NCBI GenBank assembly: GCA_902629575.1
Contig: CACORJ010000001.1
Location: 1-64,000, forward strand
Reading direction: 5' to 3'
Source of the DNA: an uncultured Pelagibacteraceae bacterium
GTDB lineage: Bacteria > Pseudomonadota > Alphaproteobacteria > Pelagibacterales > Pelagibacteraceae
Length of the DNA: 64,000 bases
The position numbers and the translations under genes are program-made. Position 1 is the first letter of the stretch. Each line of letters opens with the position of its first letter. Positions 9,486-18,169 of this stretch are shown here, in pieces. The notes under the pieces are model-generated. The model made no database searches. It worked only from the letters and a program-made list of their open reading frames with translations, and was not told where the DNA came from.

Positions 9486-9819
9486 TAACTTTGTCAATTT
9501 TTGCAGCTAAAATAAAATCATTTTCAGATAAACCCTCAATTGCATGGGTTGTTATGTTAATTTTTGCATAACCCCATCCAAACATAATGTCAGGATGATG
9601 ACCCTCTTGTTCAGAAATTTCTCCTACTTTATTAACAAAATCTTGACTGGCTAAAAAGTTTTTAAATTTAAATTTTTTCTCTAAAAAATATATATTTTTA
9701 TCATTTTTTATAATTTCCCAACCATCGACTTTTTTTTGATATTTATGTATTTCAGAAATATCAAATGGGGTAGCACCCCCTTCACAGGGTACACATTTTT
9801 TATTAATTAGATCATTCAT
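9475..9819 (-). CDS. phhB: Pterin-4a-carbinolamine dehydratase
   Basis: A 114-aa DCoH/PhhB family protein that dehydrates 4a-hydroxytetrahydrobiopterin during cofactor recycling. The active-site signature EGHHPDIMFGWGYAKI begins near residue 72 (His74/His75), followed by THAIEGLSENDF; both are diagnostic. Length is typical. No phenylalanine hydroxylase gene lies in the window, so the in vivo partner is unknown, and some family members act on molybdopterin or other pterins. The start overlaps the 3' end of the upstream sulfotransferase by 8 bases on the same strand, suggesting cotranscription. Confidence 0.95.
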   Translation of the reverse strand: MNDLINKKCVPCEGGATPFDISEIHKYQKKVDGWEIIKNDKNIYFLEKKFKFKNFLASQDFVNKVGEISEQEGHHPDIMFGWGYAKINITTHAIEGLSENDFILAAKIDKVTNV

Positions 9820-10660
9820 AATATTTATATCCTAGTTCTATTAATTCTTTTTTAAATTGTAAATTTAATTTTTTAATAGTTTCTCTAGGCAATAATTTTT
9901 GCCAATCATTTTTAAAACCCTTATTGAAAAATTTTGTTTTTTTCCCACCGCTGTTGATAAAACTTTCCTCAAAACCTTCGTTATCCTCTTTATTGCTTAA
10001 ATTTACGAAATTTGTTGATTTTAATGAATTATAAAATTTATTTTCATCTAATTTAATTTTTTTAATTCCTTTCAGCTCCTCAATAAAATTTATTATTTTC
10101 ATAAAAATTAATTCTTTATTATCTTTTAAATCTTCGTATTTTATAAATAATACTTTAAACTTTTCATTATTTTTCCAAGATTTATAATGTTCAGCCCATG
10201 TTCCAATAAAGGTATAATTACTACAATCTCCGTTACTTGCTTTTTCAGATAACGATGCATTTTCGTCAATCATTCTTTTAAAAGCATAGTCTAAAGAAAA
10301 AGAATAATGATTACACATGGATGTAATTATATTTCTTGGATCTCTGACAATATAAATTGCACCGAGTGTTTCTTCAGCTGTAGTAAATTCATAATTATTG
10401 AATTCTTTAAGTGAGTTATGGGTTTTCAAAAAAAATAAATCTTTTTTTTTAAAAAAAAATCTTTGATTTGAAATCCAATTATAAGCAGCATCATCGAAAG
10501 ATAAAAAATCTTTTTGTGAAAATCTTATTGAAGGAAATTGAGGAATATTCATCAATAATTTGAAATCAAATTTTCCTTTTTTCGAAAAATAGTAAGATGA
10601 AATAAACGATCTCAAATAAGTATTCCCACTTTTGGGGTAAGATGCGATCCAAATTATCAT
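9812..10660 (-). CDS. Sulfotransferase-domain protein
   Basis: A 282-aa protein starting MIIWIASYPKSGNTYLRSF. YPKSGNT (residues 8-14) is the PAPS 5'-phosphosulfate loop, and IVRDPRNIITS (about 104-114) is the 3'-phosphate-binding motif. It probably transfers sulfate from PAPS to a carbohydrate or other small acceptor, which cannot be named. The track extends this frame to 10717 by using a TTG inside tRNA-Gly. I reject that, because the ATG at 10660 gives the family's normal N-terminus, as in the paralogue at 35641-36477, and lies 12 bases after the tRNA. The message may therefore be released by tRNA 3' processing. Confidence 0.9.
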   Translation of the reverse strand: MIIWIASYPKSGNTYLRSFISSYYFSKKGKFDFKLLMNIPQFPSIRFSQKDFLSFDDAAYNWISNQRFFFKKKDLFFLKTHNSLKEFNNYEFTTAEETLGAIYIVRDPRNIITSMCNHYSFSLDYAFKRMIDENASLSEKASNGDCSNYTFIGTWAEHYKSWKNNEKFKVLFIKYEDLKDNKELIFMKIINFIEELKGIKKIKLDENKFYNSLKSTNFVNLSNKEDNEGFEESFINSGGKKTKFFNKGFKNDWQKLLPRETIKKLNLQFKKELIELGYKYYE

Positions 10661-10672
10661 ATTAATACTTAT

Positions 10673-10747
10673 TGGAGCGGGCAAAGGGGGTCGAACCCTC
10701 GACCTTCTCGTTGGCAACGAGACGCTCTACCACTGAGCTATACCCGC
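10673..10747 (-). tRNA. tRNA-Gly (anticodon GCC)
   Basis: On the minus strand a full cloverleaf reads from GCGGGTATAGCTCAGTGGTA through the anticodon loop TTGCCAA (anticodon GCC, closed by TCTCG/CGAGA) and the T-arm GGTTCGAACC to GCCCGC, T and an encoded CCA. It is 75 nt including CCA. The 7-bp acceptor stem, D-arm and T-loop all fit consensus. It lies just upstream of the sulfotransferase gene on the same strand. Confidence 0.97.
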
Positions 10748-10814
10748 AATCTGTAACAGTATAATTAGCTATCTTTTTTAATTCAAGCAATATTAAATAT
10801 GATATATTTTTAAT

Positions 10815-11462
10815 ATGAAAATAAATGAATTGCCAAAAATTATTCCCGTATTTCCTTTAAGTAATTTTATCATTTTTCCAAAAACAACTGTGCCACTAAA
10901 TATTTTCGAAACACGTTATATTCAAATGATTAATGATTGTATGAAAGCTGACAAATTTGTTGGAATGATACAGCCAATTAACTCAAAAAAAAATGAAACA
11001 ATCCCTCCTCGATTATATGATATTGGTTGTTTGGGTAAAATAACTAGTTTTAAGGAAACTGATGATGGAAGATATTTTATTGATTTAAAAGGTATTATTA
11101 GATTTAAAATTTTTAAAGAAATAAATACGGAAAAACTTTATAGAGAATGTGAAGTAAACTATCAAATATTTATGAATGATTTAGATGAAACAAAAAAAAA
11201 TTTAAAATTTACCGATTTGAAACTTATTTTTAAAGATCTTAAAGCATTATTTGAAAAAAGAGGTTTTATCATAAATTGGAAAGCACTTGAGAAACAAAGT
11301 CTTGATGAAATAATAAATGCTTTGGCAATGGCTTCTCCTTTTAGCGTTGAAGAAAAACAAGTACTATTGGAAGCAGTAAGTCTCGATTTACGAAAAAATA
11401 AAATAGCAGAAATACTTTCTACTTATACTTTTGATAATTATAATAATACAACTGTTCAGTAA
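10815..11462 (+). CDS. Lon protease substrate-binding-domain protein
   Basis: A 215-aa stand-alone version of the Lon N-terminal (LAN/PUA-like) domain. Diagnostic are IIPVFPLSNFIIFPKTTVPLNIFETRY at the start and GCLGKITSFKETDDGRYFIDLKG around 75-100. There is no ATPase or protease domain. Such short proteins are common in alphaproteobacteria and are often labelled 'peptidase S16'. Their role, perhaps as an adaptor or in substrate recognition, is unproven. The gene starts 67 bases from the divergent tRNA-Gly and converges on the UbiH-like gene with a 3-base gap. Confidence 0.88.
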   Translation: MKINELPKIIPVFPLSNFIIFPKTTVPLNIFETRYIQMINDCMKADKFVGMIQPINSKKNETIPPRLYDIGCLGKITSFKETDDGRYFIDLKGIIRFKIFKEINTEKLYRECEVNYQIFMNDLDETKKNLKFTDLKLIFKDLKALFEKRGFIINWKALEKQSLDEIINALAMASPFSVEEKQVLLEAVSLDLRKNKIAEILSTYTFDNYNNTTVQ

Positions 11463-11465
11463 TTC

Positions 11466-12551
11466 TTACATCCTTAAGCCACGATCAGCAAATTTTCTTA
11501 ATAATGAGTTCATAATTTTATTTTTTCCAAAAATATTTATAGAGTTAGAGAGAAAATTAGACTTCATCTTACTCTCTAAATTAAATAATTCATAAATCCA
11601 ATCAATCCCAGTTGAGAAGAGATAATTTTTATCCCTAGAATTTTTTTGAAAATCTTTACACACAGAGGAATCTATCTCTAAACCCAAATTAATTCTTTTA
11701 TCGATTAAAATCGATAATAGCTTTATATCTCTTAAAGACATATTAAATCCCTGTCCTGCTAACGGATGAATCTGATGAAGCAAGTCACCAAAAGCCAAAA
11801 AATTATCTACGAAATAGTTTCTTAAATTGTAGGATTTTAGTTCAAAATAATTACATTTATTTATTTTTGTAATGACATAGGAGGGATTATATTTTTTAAT
11901 TAAATCTTTAATGAATGAGTCGTCCTTTTTATCTTTAGATTTAAAAGAATAAACAACTGAAGTTTGGGTTTTAGAGACTGGTAAAAATGCTATAGGTCCT
12001 TTATAGGTAAAATTTTGAAAAGCAGTATTATTCTTTTTTAATTCTTTATGAGTTATGAGAGTAGTGTATGCGATACTATTGTAACTTTTTTTTATTTTAT
12101 TGAAAAAAAATTTTTTTGCAATTTCGTTTTTTGCATCACAAATAAATATTAATTTATATTTTTGTTTAACAAGTTTATTGTACTTTTTCATACTTTTAAA
12201 TTTAAATAATTTATTTTTATTTAATTCATTTTTTAATAATTTTTGAAGATGATTGTTTTTAACAATTGAAAAAATTTTTTTTTCATCGTTGTTAAATCTA
12301 ATTAATTCATTTTTGGTATTTTTTTCTGTGTAAATTTTTATATTATTTATTGGCCATAAAATACTTTCTATATCTGCTATTTCTTTATTAAAATATTCGA
12401 CATTTGATCTAGATATACCAAGAGTTCTTGATTCATCATATGTACTTTTTTTTTTCTTACTAGATAAGATGTCTACAGCTAATCCTTTTCTTAGCAACAT
12501 ATTTGCTAAAGTTAAGCCAACCAAGCCATCTCCGATTATACATATTTTCAT
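11466..12551 (-). CDS. FAD-dependent monooxygenase, UbiH/COQ6 family
   Basis: A 361-aa flavoprotein hydroxylase probably acting in ubiquinone ring hydroxylation. The dinucleotide-binding motif CIIGDGLVGLTLANML is at residues 4-19 and the second FAD motif GDLLHQIHPLAGQGFN is near 255-270; both are characteristic of the UbiH/UbiF/VisC/COQ6 group. It is slightly shorter than the usual 390-400 aa and strongly Lys-enriched in the middle. A UbiH-like gene divergent from ftsK is an arrangement I recall in other alphaproteobacteria. Which ring position it hydroxylates cannot be read from sequence alone. Confidence 0.85.
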   Translation of the reverse strand: MKICIIGDGLVGLTLANMLLRKGLAVDILSSKKKKSTYDESRTLGISRSNVEYFNKEIADIESILWPINNIKIYTEKNTKNELIRFNNDEKKIFSIVKNNHLQKLLKNELNKNKLFKFKSMKKYNKLVKQKYKLIFICDAKNEIAKKFFFNKIKKSYNSIAYTTLITHKELKKNNTAFQNFTYKGPIAFLPVSKTQTSVVYSFKSKDKKDDSFIKDLIKKYNPSYVITKINKCNYFELKSYNLRNYFVDNFLAFGDLLHQIHPLAGQGFNMSLRDIKLLSILIDKRINLGLEIDSSVCKDFQKNSRDKNYLFSTGIDWIYELFNLESKMKSNFLSNSINIFGKNKIMNSLLRKFADRGLRM

Positions 12552-12612
12552 AACAAATTAATTTTAACAATAAAAATTAGATGATACAAAGTGATATATT
12601 TGATTCATTAAA

Positions 12613-14700
12613 ATGAATATTAAAAAAATAGCTAATACTTCTCTAAAATTTATCTTTAATAGGATTGTTGAAATTTTAGGTACTAGCTTAACAATTGTTG
12701 GAATTTTACTTTTTATCTCGTTAATTTCTTATTCACCTGCTGATCCAAATTTCATTTTTCCAGAAAATACCGAAATTAAAAATATGCTTGGTTTTCAGGG
12801 AAGTTATATTGCTGATTTATTTCTTCAATCTATAGGAATTATATCTTATCTGTTCGCATTAACTCTTTTTGTCACTGGTATTAATATATTTAAAAGTAAA
12901 GATTTATTTTTGATAATTGAAAATAATTTTTTCGTAATCCTCTACTGTATTTTTGGAACTTTTTTTTTAGAATCTTTTTACAAAGATAATTTTGAACTTT
13001 ATATTAATGGTAATGGTGGTTTTGTAGGTTATTATATTTCCCAAGGTTTATTGGGTAATCTTTTAAAATTACAAACTTCAATTTCATATTATTTTTTATT
13101 ATTTCTAATAATAGTTTTATTTTTAATTAGTATAAATTTTAGTCCTAAAAAAAATATAATTTTTTTAAAAAATTTATTAAGAAAGTTAAAACTAAATAGT
13201 AAAGAAAATAATATAGATAAAAGTGAAGTAATTAATGAATATATTCCGCAGGAAGAAATAAAAAATTTGATACAAGAAGATCTCCCATTTATTAAAGCTG
13301 AGAAAATCAAAGATAACAAATTAAAGTTTAATCTTCCTAGTATAGAATTACTTAAAATACCCGATAAAAAAGAAAAAGGAAATTCAAATGAGGAAAAATT
13401 TAATGATCCAAATTTTTTAGAAAAAATATTATTAGATTTTGGAGTTAATGGTAATATAAAAAAAATTAGCCATGGTCCTGTTGTGACCTTAAATGAATTT
13501 GAACCCGCACCAGGAGTTAAAGTATCCAAAATTATAAATTTATCTGACGACATAGCAAGAAACACTAGCTCTGAATCTGCTCGTATAGCAACTATTCCCG
13601 GTAGCAACACAGTTGGAATTGAATTGCCAAATTTATCAAGAGAAAATGTATATTTAAGTGAAATTCTGAACAAACCAGATTTTAAAAAAAAAGAAATTAA
13701 ACTTCCAATAGCTTTAGGTAAAAATATTTCAGGTACGCCAATGATTAGTGATTTGACATCGATGCCCCATTTATTAATTGCAGGTACAACTGGATCTGGA
13801 AAATCAGTTTGTATTAATACAATAATTCTATCTCTTCTTTACAGACATACTCCTGAAAAGTGTAAATTTATTCTTATAGATCCTAAAATGTTAGAGCTCT
13901 CAACTTATGAAGGTATTCCTCACCTATTATGCCCAGTCATAACTGAAGCTAAAAAAGCCGCTTCCGTTCTGGGATGGGTAGTGAAAGAAATGGAGAGTAG
14001 ATACAGATTAATGACAAAGGAAGGTGTAAGAAACATTGATGGTTATAACTCTAAGCATAAATTACCCATGCCTTATATAGTTGTCGTAGTTGATGAAATG
14101 TCTGATTTAATGTTGGTCGCTGGTAAAGACATAGAGAATTATATTCAAAAATTATCTCAAATGGCAAGAGCTGCAGGAATACATATTATAATGGCTACCC
14201 AAAGACCAAGTGTAGATGTGATAACCGGTACTATAAAAGCTAACTTTCCAACCAGAATCTCTTTTCAAGTTACCTCTAAGATAGATAGTAGAACAATACT
14301 TGGAGAACAAGGAGCTGAACAACTTCTTGGAAAAGGGGATATGCTTTACATGTCATCAGCTAATAAGGTTTTGAGAGTACATGCTCCTTATGTATCTGAA
14401 AATGAAATAGAAAAAGTAAATAATTTTTTACGTAATCAAGCTGAACCAGATTATATAGATGAAATATTAAATTATGTTGATGAGAAAGAAATAATTGACA
14501 ATTCAAAAAATACTGAAGAAAAAGATGATCTTTATCAAACAGCTTTGGAAATCGTAAAATCTGAGAGGAAAGCCTCAACGTCTTTTTTACAAAGAAAGTT
14601 ACAAATTGGTTATAATAGAGCAGCAAGAATTATAGATATGATGGAAGACGAAGGTGTAGTTAGTAAAGCAAATCACGTTGGTAAAAGAGATGTTTTATAA
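12613..14700 (+). CDS. ftsK: DNA translocase FtsK
   Basis: A septum-anchored, ATP-driven DNA pump that resolves the terminus region during division. The N-terminus (1 to about 180) has four hydrophobic segments, followed by a short charged linker. The motor carries Walker A GTTGSGKSV near residue 391 and Walker B VVVVDEM near 490-496. The C-terminal gamma winged-helix domain, which reads KOPS sites, is intact (SFLQRKLQIGYNRAARIIDMMED). At 695 aa it is shorter than E. coli FtsK because the linker is reduced, as expected of a streamlined genome. The stop shares one base with the lolA start. Confidence 0.97.
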   Translation: MNIKKIANTSLKFIFNRIVEILGTSLTIVGILLFISLISYSPADPNFIFPENTEIKNMLGFQGSYIADLFLQSIGIISYLFALTLFVTGINIFKSKDLFLIIENNFFVILYCIFGTFFLESFYKDNFELYINGNGGFVGYYISQGLLGNLLKLQTSISYYFLLFLIIVLFLISINFSPKKNIIFLKNLLRKLKLNSKENNIDKSEVINEYIPQEEIKNLIQEDLPFIKAEKIKDNKLKFNLPSIELLKIPDKKEKGNSNEEKFNDPNFLEKILLDFGVNGNIKKISHGPVVTLNEFEPAPGVKVSKIINLSDDIARNTSSESARIATIPGSNTVGIELPNLSRENVYLSEILNKPDFKKKEIKLPIALGKNISGTPMISDLTSMPHLLIAGTTGSGKSVCINTIILSLLYRHTPEKCKFILIDPKMLELSTYEGIPHLLCPVITEAKKAASVLGWVVKEMESRYRLMTKEGVRNIDGYNSKHKLPMPYIVVVVDEMSDLMLVAGKDIENYIQKLSQMARAAGIHIIMATQRPSVDVITGTIKANFPTRISFQVTSKIDSRTILGEQGAEQLLGKGDMLYMSSANKVLRVHAPYVSENEIEKVNNFLRNQAEPDYIDEILNYVDEKEIIDNSKNTEEKDDLYQTALEIVKSERKASTSFLQRKLQIGYNRAARIIDMMEDEGVVSKANHVGKRDVL

Positions 14701-15251
14701 TGAAGAAAATTATATTAATTTTTTTTTTATTGAACTTTAACGCTGAAGCACAAAATACAATAAAAAAAAATATAATTAATAATTTAAAAAATACTAAGAA
14801 TTTATCATTTAATTTTGAGCAAAATATTAATGGAAAAATTGAAACTGGAAACTGTATCATTGAATATCCAAAAAAGATTTACTGCAAATATAATAAAAAG
14901 AATAAAAAAATTTTAGTATCGGACGGCAAATCAGTAGTCATTAAGGCTAATGATGGAACTTATTATAGATACAGAATTAACAAAACACCTCTTAACTTTA
15001 TTTTGGATAAAAATTTTATAATAAATGAGATTACCAATCTCACAAAAAGAATTATTGATAATAAATTTGTTAATTTCACAATAGAAAAAAATGACTATGA
15101 AATTAATATTTTTTTTGATATTAAAAATTTTGATATAATTGGTTGGCAAACAATAGATGTCTATCAAAATTTAAATATTACTTTTCTTTCATCGATAATG
15201 AAAAATCAAAAAATTAAAAAAAATACTTTTCAAATTCCTTTATTTAATTAA
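14700..15251 (+). CDS. lolA: Outer-membrane lipoprotein carrier LolA
   Basis: A 183-aa periplasmic chaperone that accepts lipoproteins from LolCDE and passes them to the outer membrane. A short signal peptide (about 17 residues, ending NAEA) is followed by LKNTKNLSFNFEQNINGKIETG, the typical first strands of the LolA half-barrel, and later ISDGK-like and DIIGW elements. Sequence identity to model LolA is low, but length, signal and position directly after ftsK (a common alphaproteobacterial order) support the call. Overlaps ftsK by one base and the convergent GNAT gene by four. Confidence 0.85.
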   Translation: MKKIILIFFLLNFNAEAQNTIKKNIINNLKNTKNLSFNFEQNINGKIETGNCIIEYPKKIYCKYNKKNKKILVSDGKSVVIKANDGTYYRYRINKTPLNFILDKNFIINEITNLTKRIIDNKFVNFTIEKNDYEINIFFDIKNFDIIGWQTIDVYQNLNITFLSSIMKNQKIKKNTFQIPLFN

Positions 15252-15754
15252 ATTTTAATAGTCTCGTTTTTAAAAATTTTCATACCCCTTGCTAAGTAAT
15301 TTTTAAGCGCATTTTCATGATCGAGTGTACAAGTGTGAACCCAGACTCTTTTTATATTTTTTTTACCAAATGATTTTTTAATTGCTGATGTTAGTAAATA
15401 TCCTCCCAATTTTTTATTACGATATTCCTCTAATAAACCAAAATATGCAATTTCAATTTCTTGAAGGTCTAAGTGTAAAATTAATTCGAAATATCCTGCA
15501 AGATCATTTTTTACTTTTAATATATATGTCTCTATATTTTGGCTAGAAGAATACTTTATCCAGTCTAAATCAGACCAAGTAAGACGATCTGTCCACTTAT
15601 GTTTTAATCCAATTTTTTTATAAAAAAATTTGTTTATCTGAAAATCATCTGATTTTATAATCTGAGTTAAGTCTTTTTCTTTAGGGTCTATACTCGCAAT
15701 TAAAGCATTTACAGATTTTATCTCTAAATAATTTCTGTTAATAATATCTCTCAT
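15248..15754 (-). CDS. GNAT-family N-acetyltransferase
   Basis: A 168-aa acetyl-CoA-dependent acetyltransferase. The acetyl-CoA-binding region is EEYRNKKLGGYLLTSAIKKSF, followed by the conserved block KRVWVHTCTLDHENALKNYLARGM that ends many GNAT domains. The acceptor is unknown. It overlaps the HIT gene by four bases and is the last gene of the malyl-CoA lyase operon, although nothing links its function to that pathway. Confidence 0.88.
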   Translation of the reverse strand: MRDIINRNYLEIKSVNALIASIDPKEKDLTQIIKSDDFQINKFFYKKIGLKHKWTDRLTWSDLDWIKYSSSQNIETYILKVKNDLAGYFELILHLDLQEIEIAYFGLLEEYRNKKLGGYLLTSAIKKSFGKKNIKRVWVHTCTLDHENALKNYLARGMKIFKNETIKI

Positions 15755-16116
15755 TCGACCATTTTACCCACTTTTTCTCCACCAAATATATGAAAATGTA
15801 AATGAGGTACTTCCTGTCCACCGTGTTCACTGACATTAGCCAATGCTCGATACCCTTTGCCAGTATCAACTGATATATTTAATTTTTTTGCCACCACATT
15901 TATCCCCTTAATTAAACCTACAACTTCATCTTTACTTGCTTTATTACAGAAATCATCAAGATCAATGTATTTTCCTTTGGGTATTACTAGTGCATGAATT
16001 TTTTTCTGAGGGTTTATGTCGTGAAAAGATAAAACAAATTCATCTTCATAAATTTTTTTGCAAGGAATTTCTCCTCTTAAAATTTTTGCAAAAACATTAT
16101 CGTTATCATAATTCAT
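15751..16116 (-). CDS. HIT-family (Hint-like) nucleotide hydrolase/transferase
   Basis: A 121-aa histidine-triad protein. The catalytic HxHxHxx motif is PHLHFHIFGG, preceded by HGGQEVP, and the N-terminal part FAKILRGEIPCKKIYEDE is typical of bacterial Hint proteins. It likely hydrolyses nucleoside phosphoramidates or acyl-adenylates. The start codon directly follows the stop of the CoA-ligase alpha gene, and the end overlaps the GNAT gene by four bases, so it belongs to the same transcription unit. Confidence 0.93.
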   Translation of the reverse strand: MNYDNDNVFAKILRGEIPCKKIYEDEFVLSFHDINPQKKIHALVIPKGKYIDLDDFCNKASKDEVVGLIKGINVVAKKLNISVDTGKGYRALANVSEHGGQEVPHLHFHIFGGEKVGKMVE

Positions 16117-17004
16117 TTAAATTTTTTCTAGAACTGATTTAACAGTATCACCCATCACAGATGGATTTTTTGAAATAGTTACACCACACTCTTTTAAAAT
16201 TTCAACTTTTTCTATTGCACTTTCTCCATAGGCTGAAACTATTGCACCTGCGTGACCCATAACTCTTCCTTTGGGTGCTGTTAATCCAGCAATGTAACCA
16301 ATTACCGGTTTTTTCATATTCTCTTTTGCAAATTCACCAGCCGCAACTTCCTGAGGGCCACCTATTTCTCCAATCATTAAAATTACATCAGTCTCATCAT
16401 CTGTTTCAAATTTTTCAATTATATCTCTAAATGAGCTTCCATTAATAGGATCTCCACCAATGCCGACACTTGTTGAAATTCCTATATTCAAATTCTTTAA
16501 TTGCTGTGCTGCCTCGTATCCCAATGTCCCTGATCGACTAATAATCCCTACTCTTCCTTCTTTATAAATATGGCCAGGCATTATTCCTAACATTGATTTT
16601 CCCGGACTAATAATACCCGCACAATTTGGTCCGACTAATGTCATTTTTTCTGTACGTGAATATCTTCTCATATATCTTTTAATTTTAATCATATCGTGAG
16701 ATGGAATACCGTCTACTATAGCTACACAAGTTTTTATTCCTGCATCAGCTGCTTCCATTGCAGAGTCTGCAGCAAAAGCTGGTGGTACAAATAATATTGA
16801 TGCTGTCGCACCAGTATTCATCACAGCATCTTTTACAGTGTCAAATACTGGTCTATCTAAATGTTTTTGGCCTCCCTTACCAGGTGTAACTCCACCAACT
16901 ACATTTGAACCATATTTTATCATTTCATCAGCATGAAATGTTCCCATTTTTCCTGTGAATCCCTGTATTAAAATTTTTGTATCTTTGTGAATGATTACTG
17001 ACAT
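16117..17004 (-). CDS. mtkB: CoA ligase alpha subunit: malate-CoA ligase (MtkB-like), usually annotated SucD
   Basis: Alpha subunit of an ATP-dependent dicarboxylate-CoA ligase, 295 aa. The phosphohistidine motif GHAGAIVS puts the active His at residue 251, and the CoA-binding Rossmann start is QGFTGKMGTFHADEM. Several stretches, notably KRYMRRY (about 109-115) and SPGKSMLGIMPGHIY, match my memory of methylotroph MtkB better than TCA-cycle SucD. The neighbours are a matching beta subunit and malyl-CoA lyase. I therefore favour malate + CoA + ATP to malyl-CoA; succinyl-CoA ligase activity is not excluded and could coexist. A phylogeny with both families would decide. Confidence 0.75.
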   Translation of the reverse strand: MSVIIHKDTKILIQGFTGKMGTFHADEMIKYGSNVVGGVTPGKGGQKHLDRPVFDTVKDAVMNTGATASILFVPPAFAADSAMEAADAGIKTCVAIVDGIPSHDMIKIKRYMRRYSRTEKMTLVGPNCAGIISPGKSMLGIMPGHIYKEGRVGIISRSGTLGYEAAQQLKNLNIGISTSVGIGGDPINGSSFRDIIEKFETDDETDVILMIGEIGGPQEVAAGEFAKENMKKPVIGYIAGLTAPKGRVMGHAGAIVSAYGESAIEKVEILKECGVTISKNPSVMGDTVKSVLEKI

Positions 17005-17005
17005 A

Positions 17006-18166
17006 TTATTTTAGTGCAGCTACAGCTTTGTTAGCAGCCTCCTCTAAAGTACTTGCCTCAATATAATTTAATTTGCTTTCTTGTAATATCTTATTACCCT
17101 TTTCTACATTTGTTCCAGCTAGTCTTATTACTAAAGGTACTTTGATTTCTATTTTTTCTAATGCTTGGACTATTCCCTCTGCTACCCAATCACATCTATT
17201 TATTCCAGCAAAAATGTTAACAAGGATTACTTTTACTTTTTTATCCATTGTAATTAGTCTAAAAGCTTTTACAATTTTTTCAGGGGTTGCTCCTCCACCA
17301 ACATCAAGGAAATTAGCTGGTTCTCCTCCTGCTAGTTTAATCATATCCATTGATGCCATTGCTAATCCAGCACCATTAATGATATTTCCAATGTTTCCAT
17401 CTAAACTTACATAATTTAAACCTCTATCAGAAGCATAGACTTCTTTTTCATCTTCTTGTGTTTTGTCTCTTAATTCAGATACTTTATCTCTTCTAAACAT
17501 AGCATTATTGTCAAAACTCATCTTACAGTCTAATGCCAATATTTGTTTTTGTTTTGAAATTACTAATGGGTTCACTTCTACCATAGTTGCATCTAATTCA
17601 CTAAAAGCTTTAGCACAACCTATTATCGTTTCTGAGGCTCTTCTTATTAATTCTGGTTCTATCCCTAATCCAAACGCTAATTCTCTAGCTTGGAAACTTT
17701 GTATGCCAACAGCTACTTCTATTTTAGATCTAATTATTGACTCTGGCTTTTCTTTAGCTATTTCCTCTACACTCATTCCACCTTCTGTTGAAGCTACAAC
17801 CATTATACTTTCTGAACTTCTATCAAAAACTAGTCCTAAATATAATTCTTTCTCAATATCTGTTGCCTCTTCAATATAGATTCTATTTACAATTTTGCCC
17901 TCTGGACCTGTTTGATTTGTAACTAATTTTTTTCCTAAAAGTTTGTCTGTTGCTTGCGCAACTTCAAGAGGAGAATTACAAACAATCACTCCGCCAGCTT
18001 TACCCCTTGCTCCAGAATGAATTTGCGCTTTTACAACCCACTTTGATCCACCAATTTCTCTTGCTTTATTTTCTGCTGTCTCTGGACTATAAACTATTCC
18101 ACCTCTTGGGATTGAAACTCCAAAACTTGCTAAAATTTCTTTTGCTTGATACTCGTGTATATCCAT
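17006..18166 (-). CDS. mtkA: CoA ligase beta subunit: malate-CoA ligase (MtkA-like), usually annotated SucC
   Basis: Beta (ATP-grasp) subunit of the ligase, 386 aa. The ATP-grasp domain begins MDIHEYQAKEILASFGV, and the C-terminal CoA-ligase domain contains NIFAGINRCDWVAEG (about 318-331). Alphaproteobacterial SucC, as I remember it, has NIFGGIMRCD and a short insertion after GGRGK near residue 55. This protein has GARGKAGGV without the insertion and the AGINRCDWVAEG form found in methylotroph MtkA. It starts 3 bases after malyl-CoA lyase and ends one base before the alpha subunit, consistent with one operon. The subunit family is certain; malate specificity is inferred. Confidence 0.75.
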   Translation of the reverse strand: MDIHEYQAKEILASFGVSIPRGGIVYSPETAENKAREIGGSKWVVKAQIHSGARGKAGGVIVCNSPLEVAQATDKLLGKKLVTNQTGPEGKIVNRIYIEEATDIEKELYLGLVFDRSSESIMVVASTEGGMSVEEIAKEKPESIIRSKIEVAVGIQSFQARELAFGLGIEPELIRRASETIIGCAKAFSELDATMVEVNPLVISKQKQILALDCKMSFDNNAMFRRDKVSELRDKTQEDEKEVYASDRGLNYVSLDGNIGNIINGAGLAMASMDMIKLAGGEPANFLDVGGGATPEKIVKAFRLITMDKKVKVILVNIFAGINRCDWVAEGIVQALEKIEIKVPLVIRLAGTNVEKGNKILQESKLNYIEASTLEEAANKAVAALK

Positions 18167-18169
18167 TTA

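Noticed and set aside
10661-10717. N-terminal extension of the sulfotransferase ORF in the track (MPTRRSRVRP...)
   Set aside because: It translates tRNA-Gly sequence from a TTG. The ATG at 10660 gives the family's normal MIIWIASYPKSG start.
13089-13673. 194-aa antisense ORF inside ftsK
   Set aside because: Opposite strand to a clearly conserved gene, low-complexity Phe/Leu/Ser translation and no recognisable family; a shadow ORF.
17073-17879. Antisense ORFs within the CoA-ligase beta gene
   Set aside because: Ser/Leu/Ile-rich translations mirroring a conserved gene, without start signals or domains.
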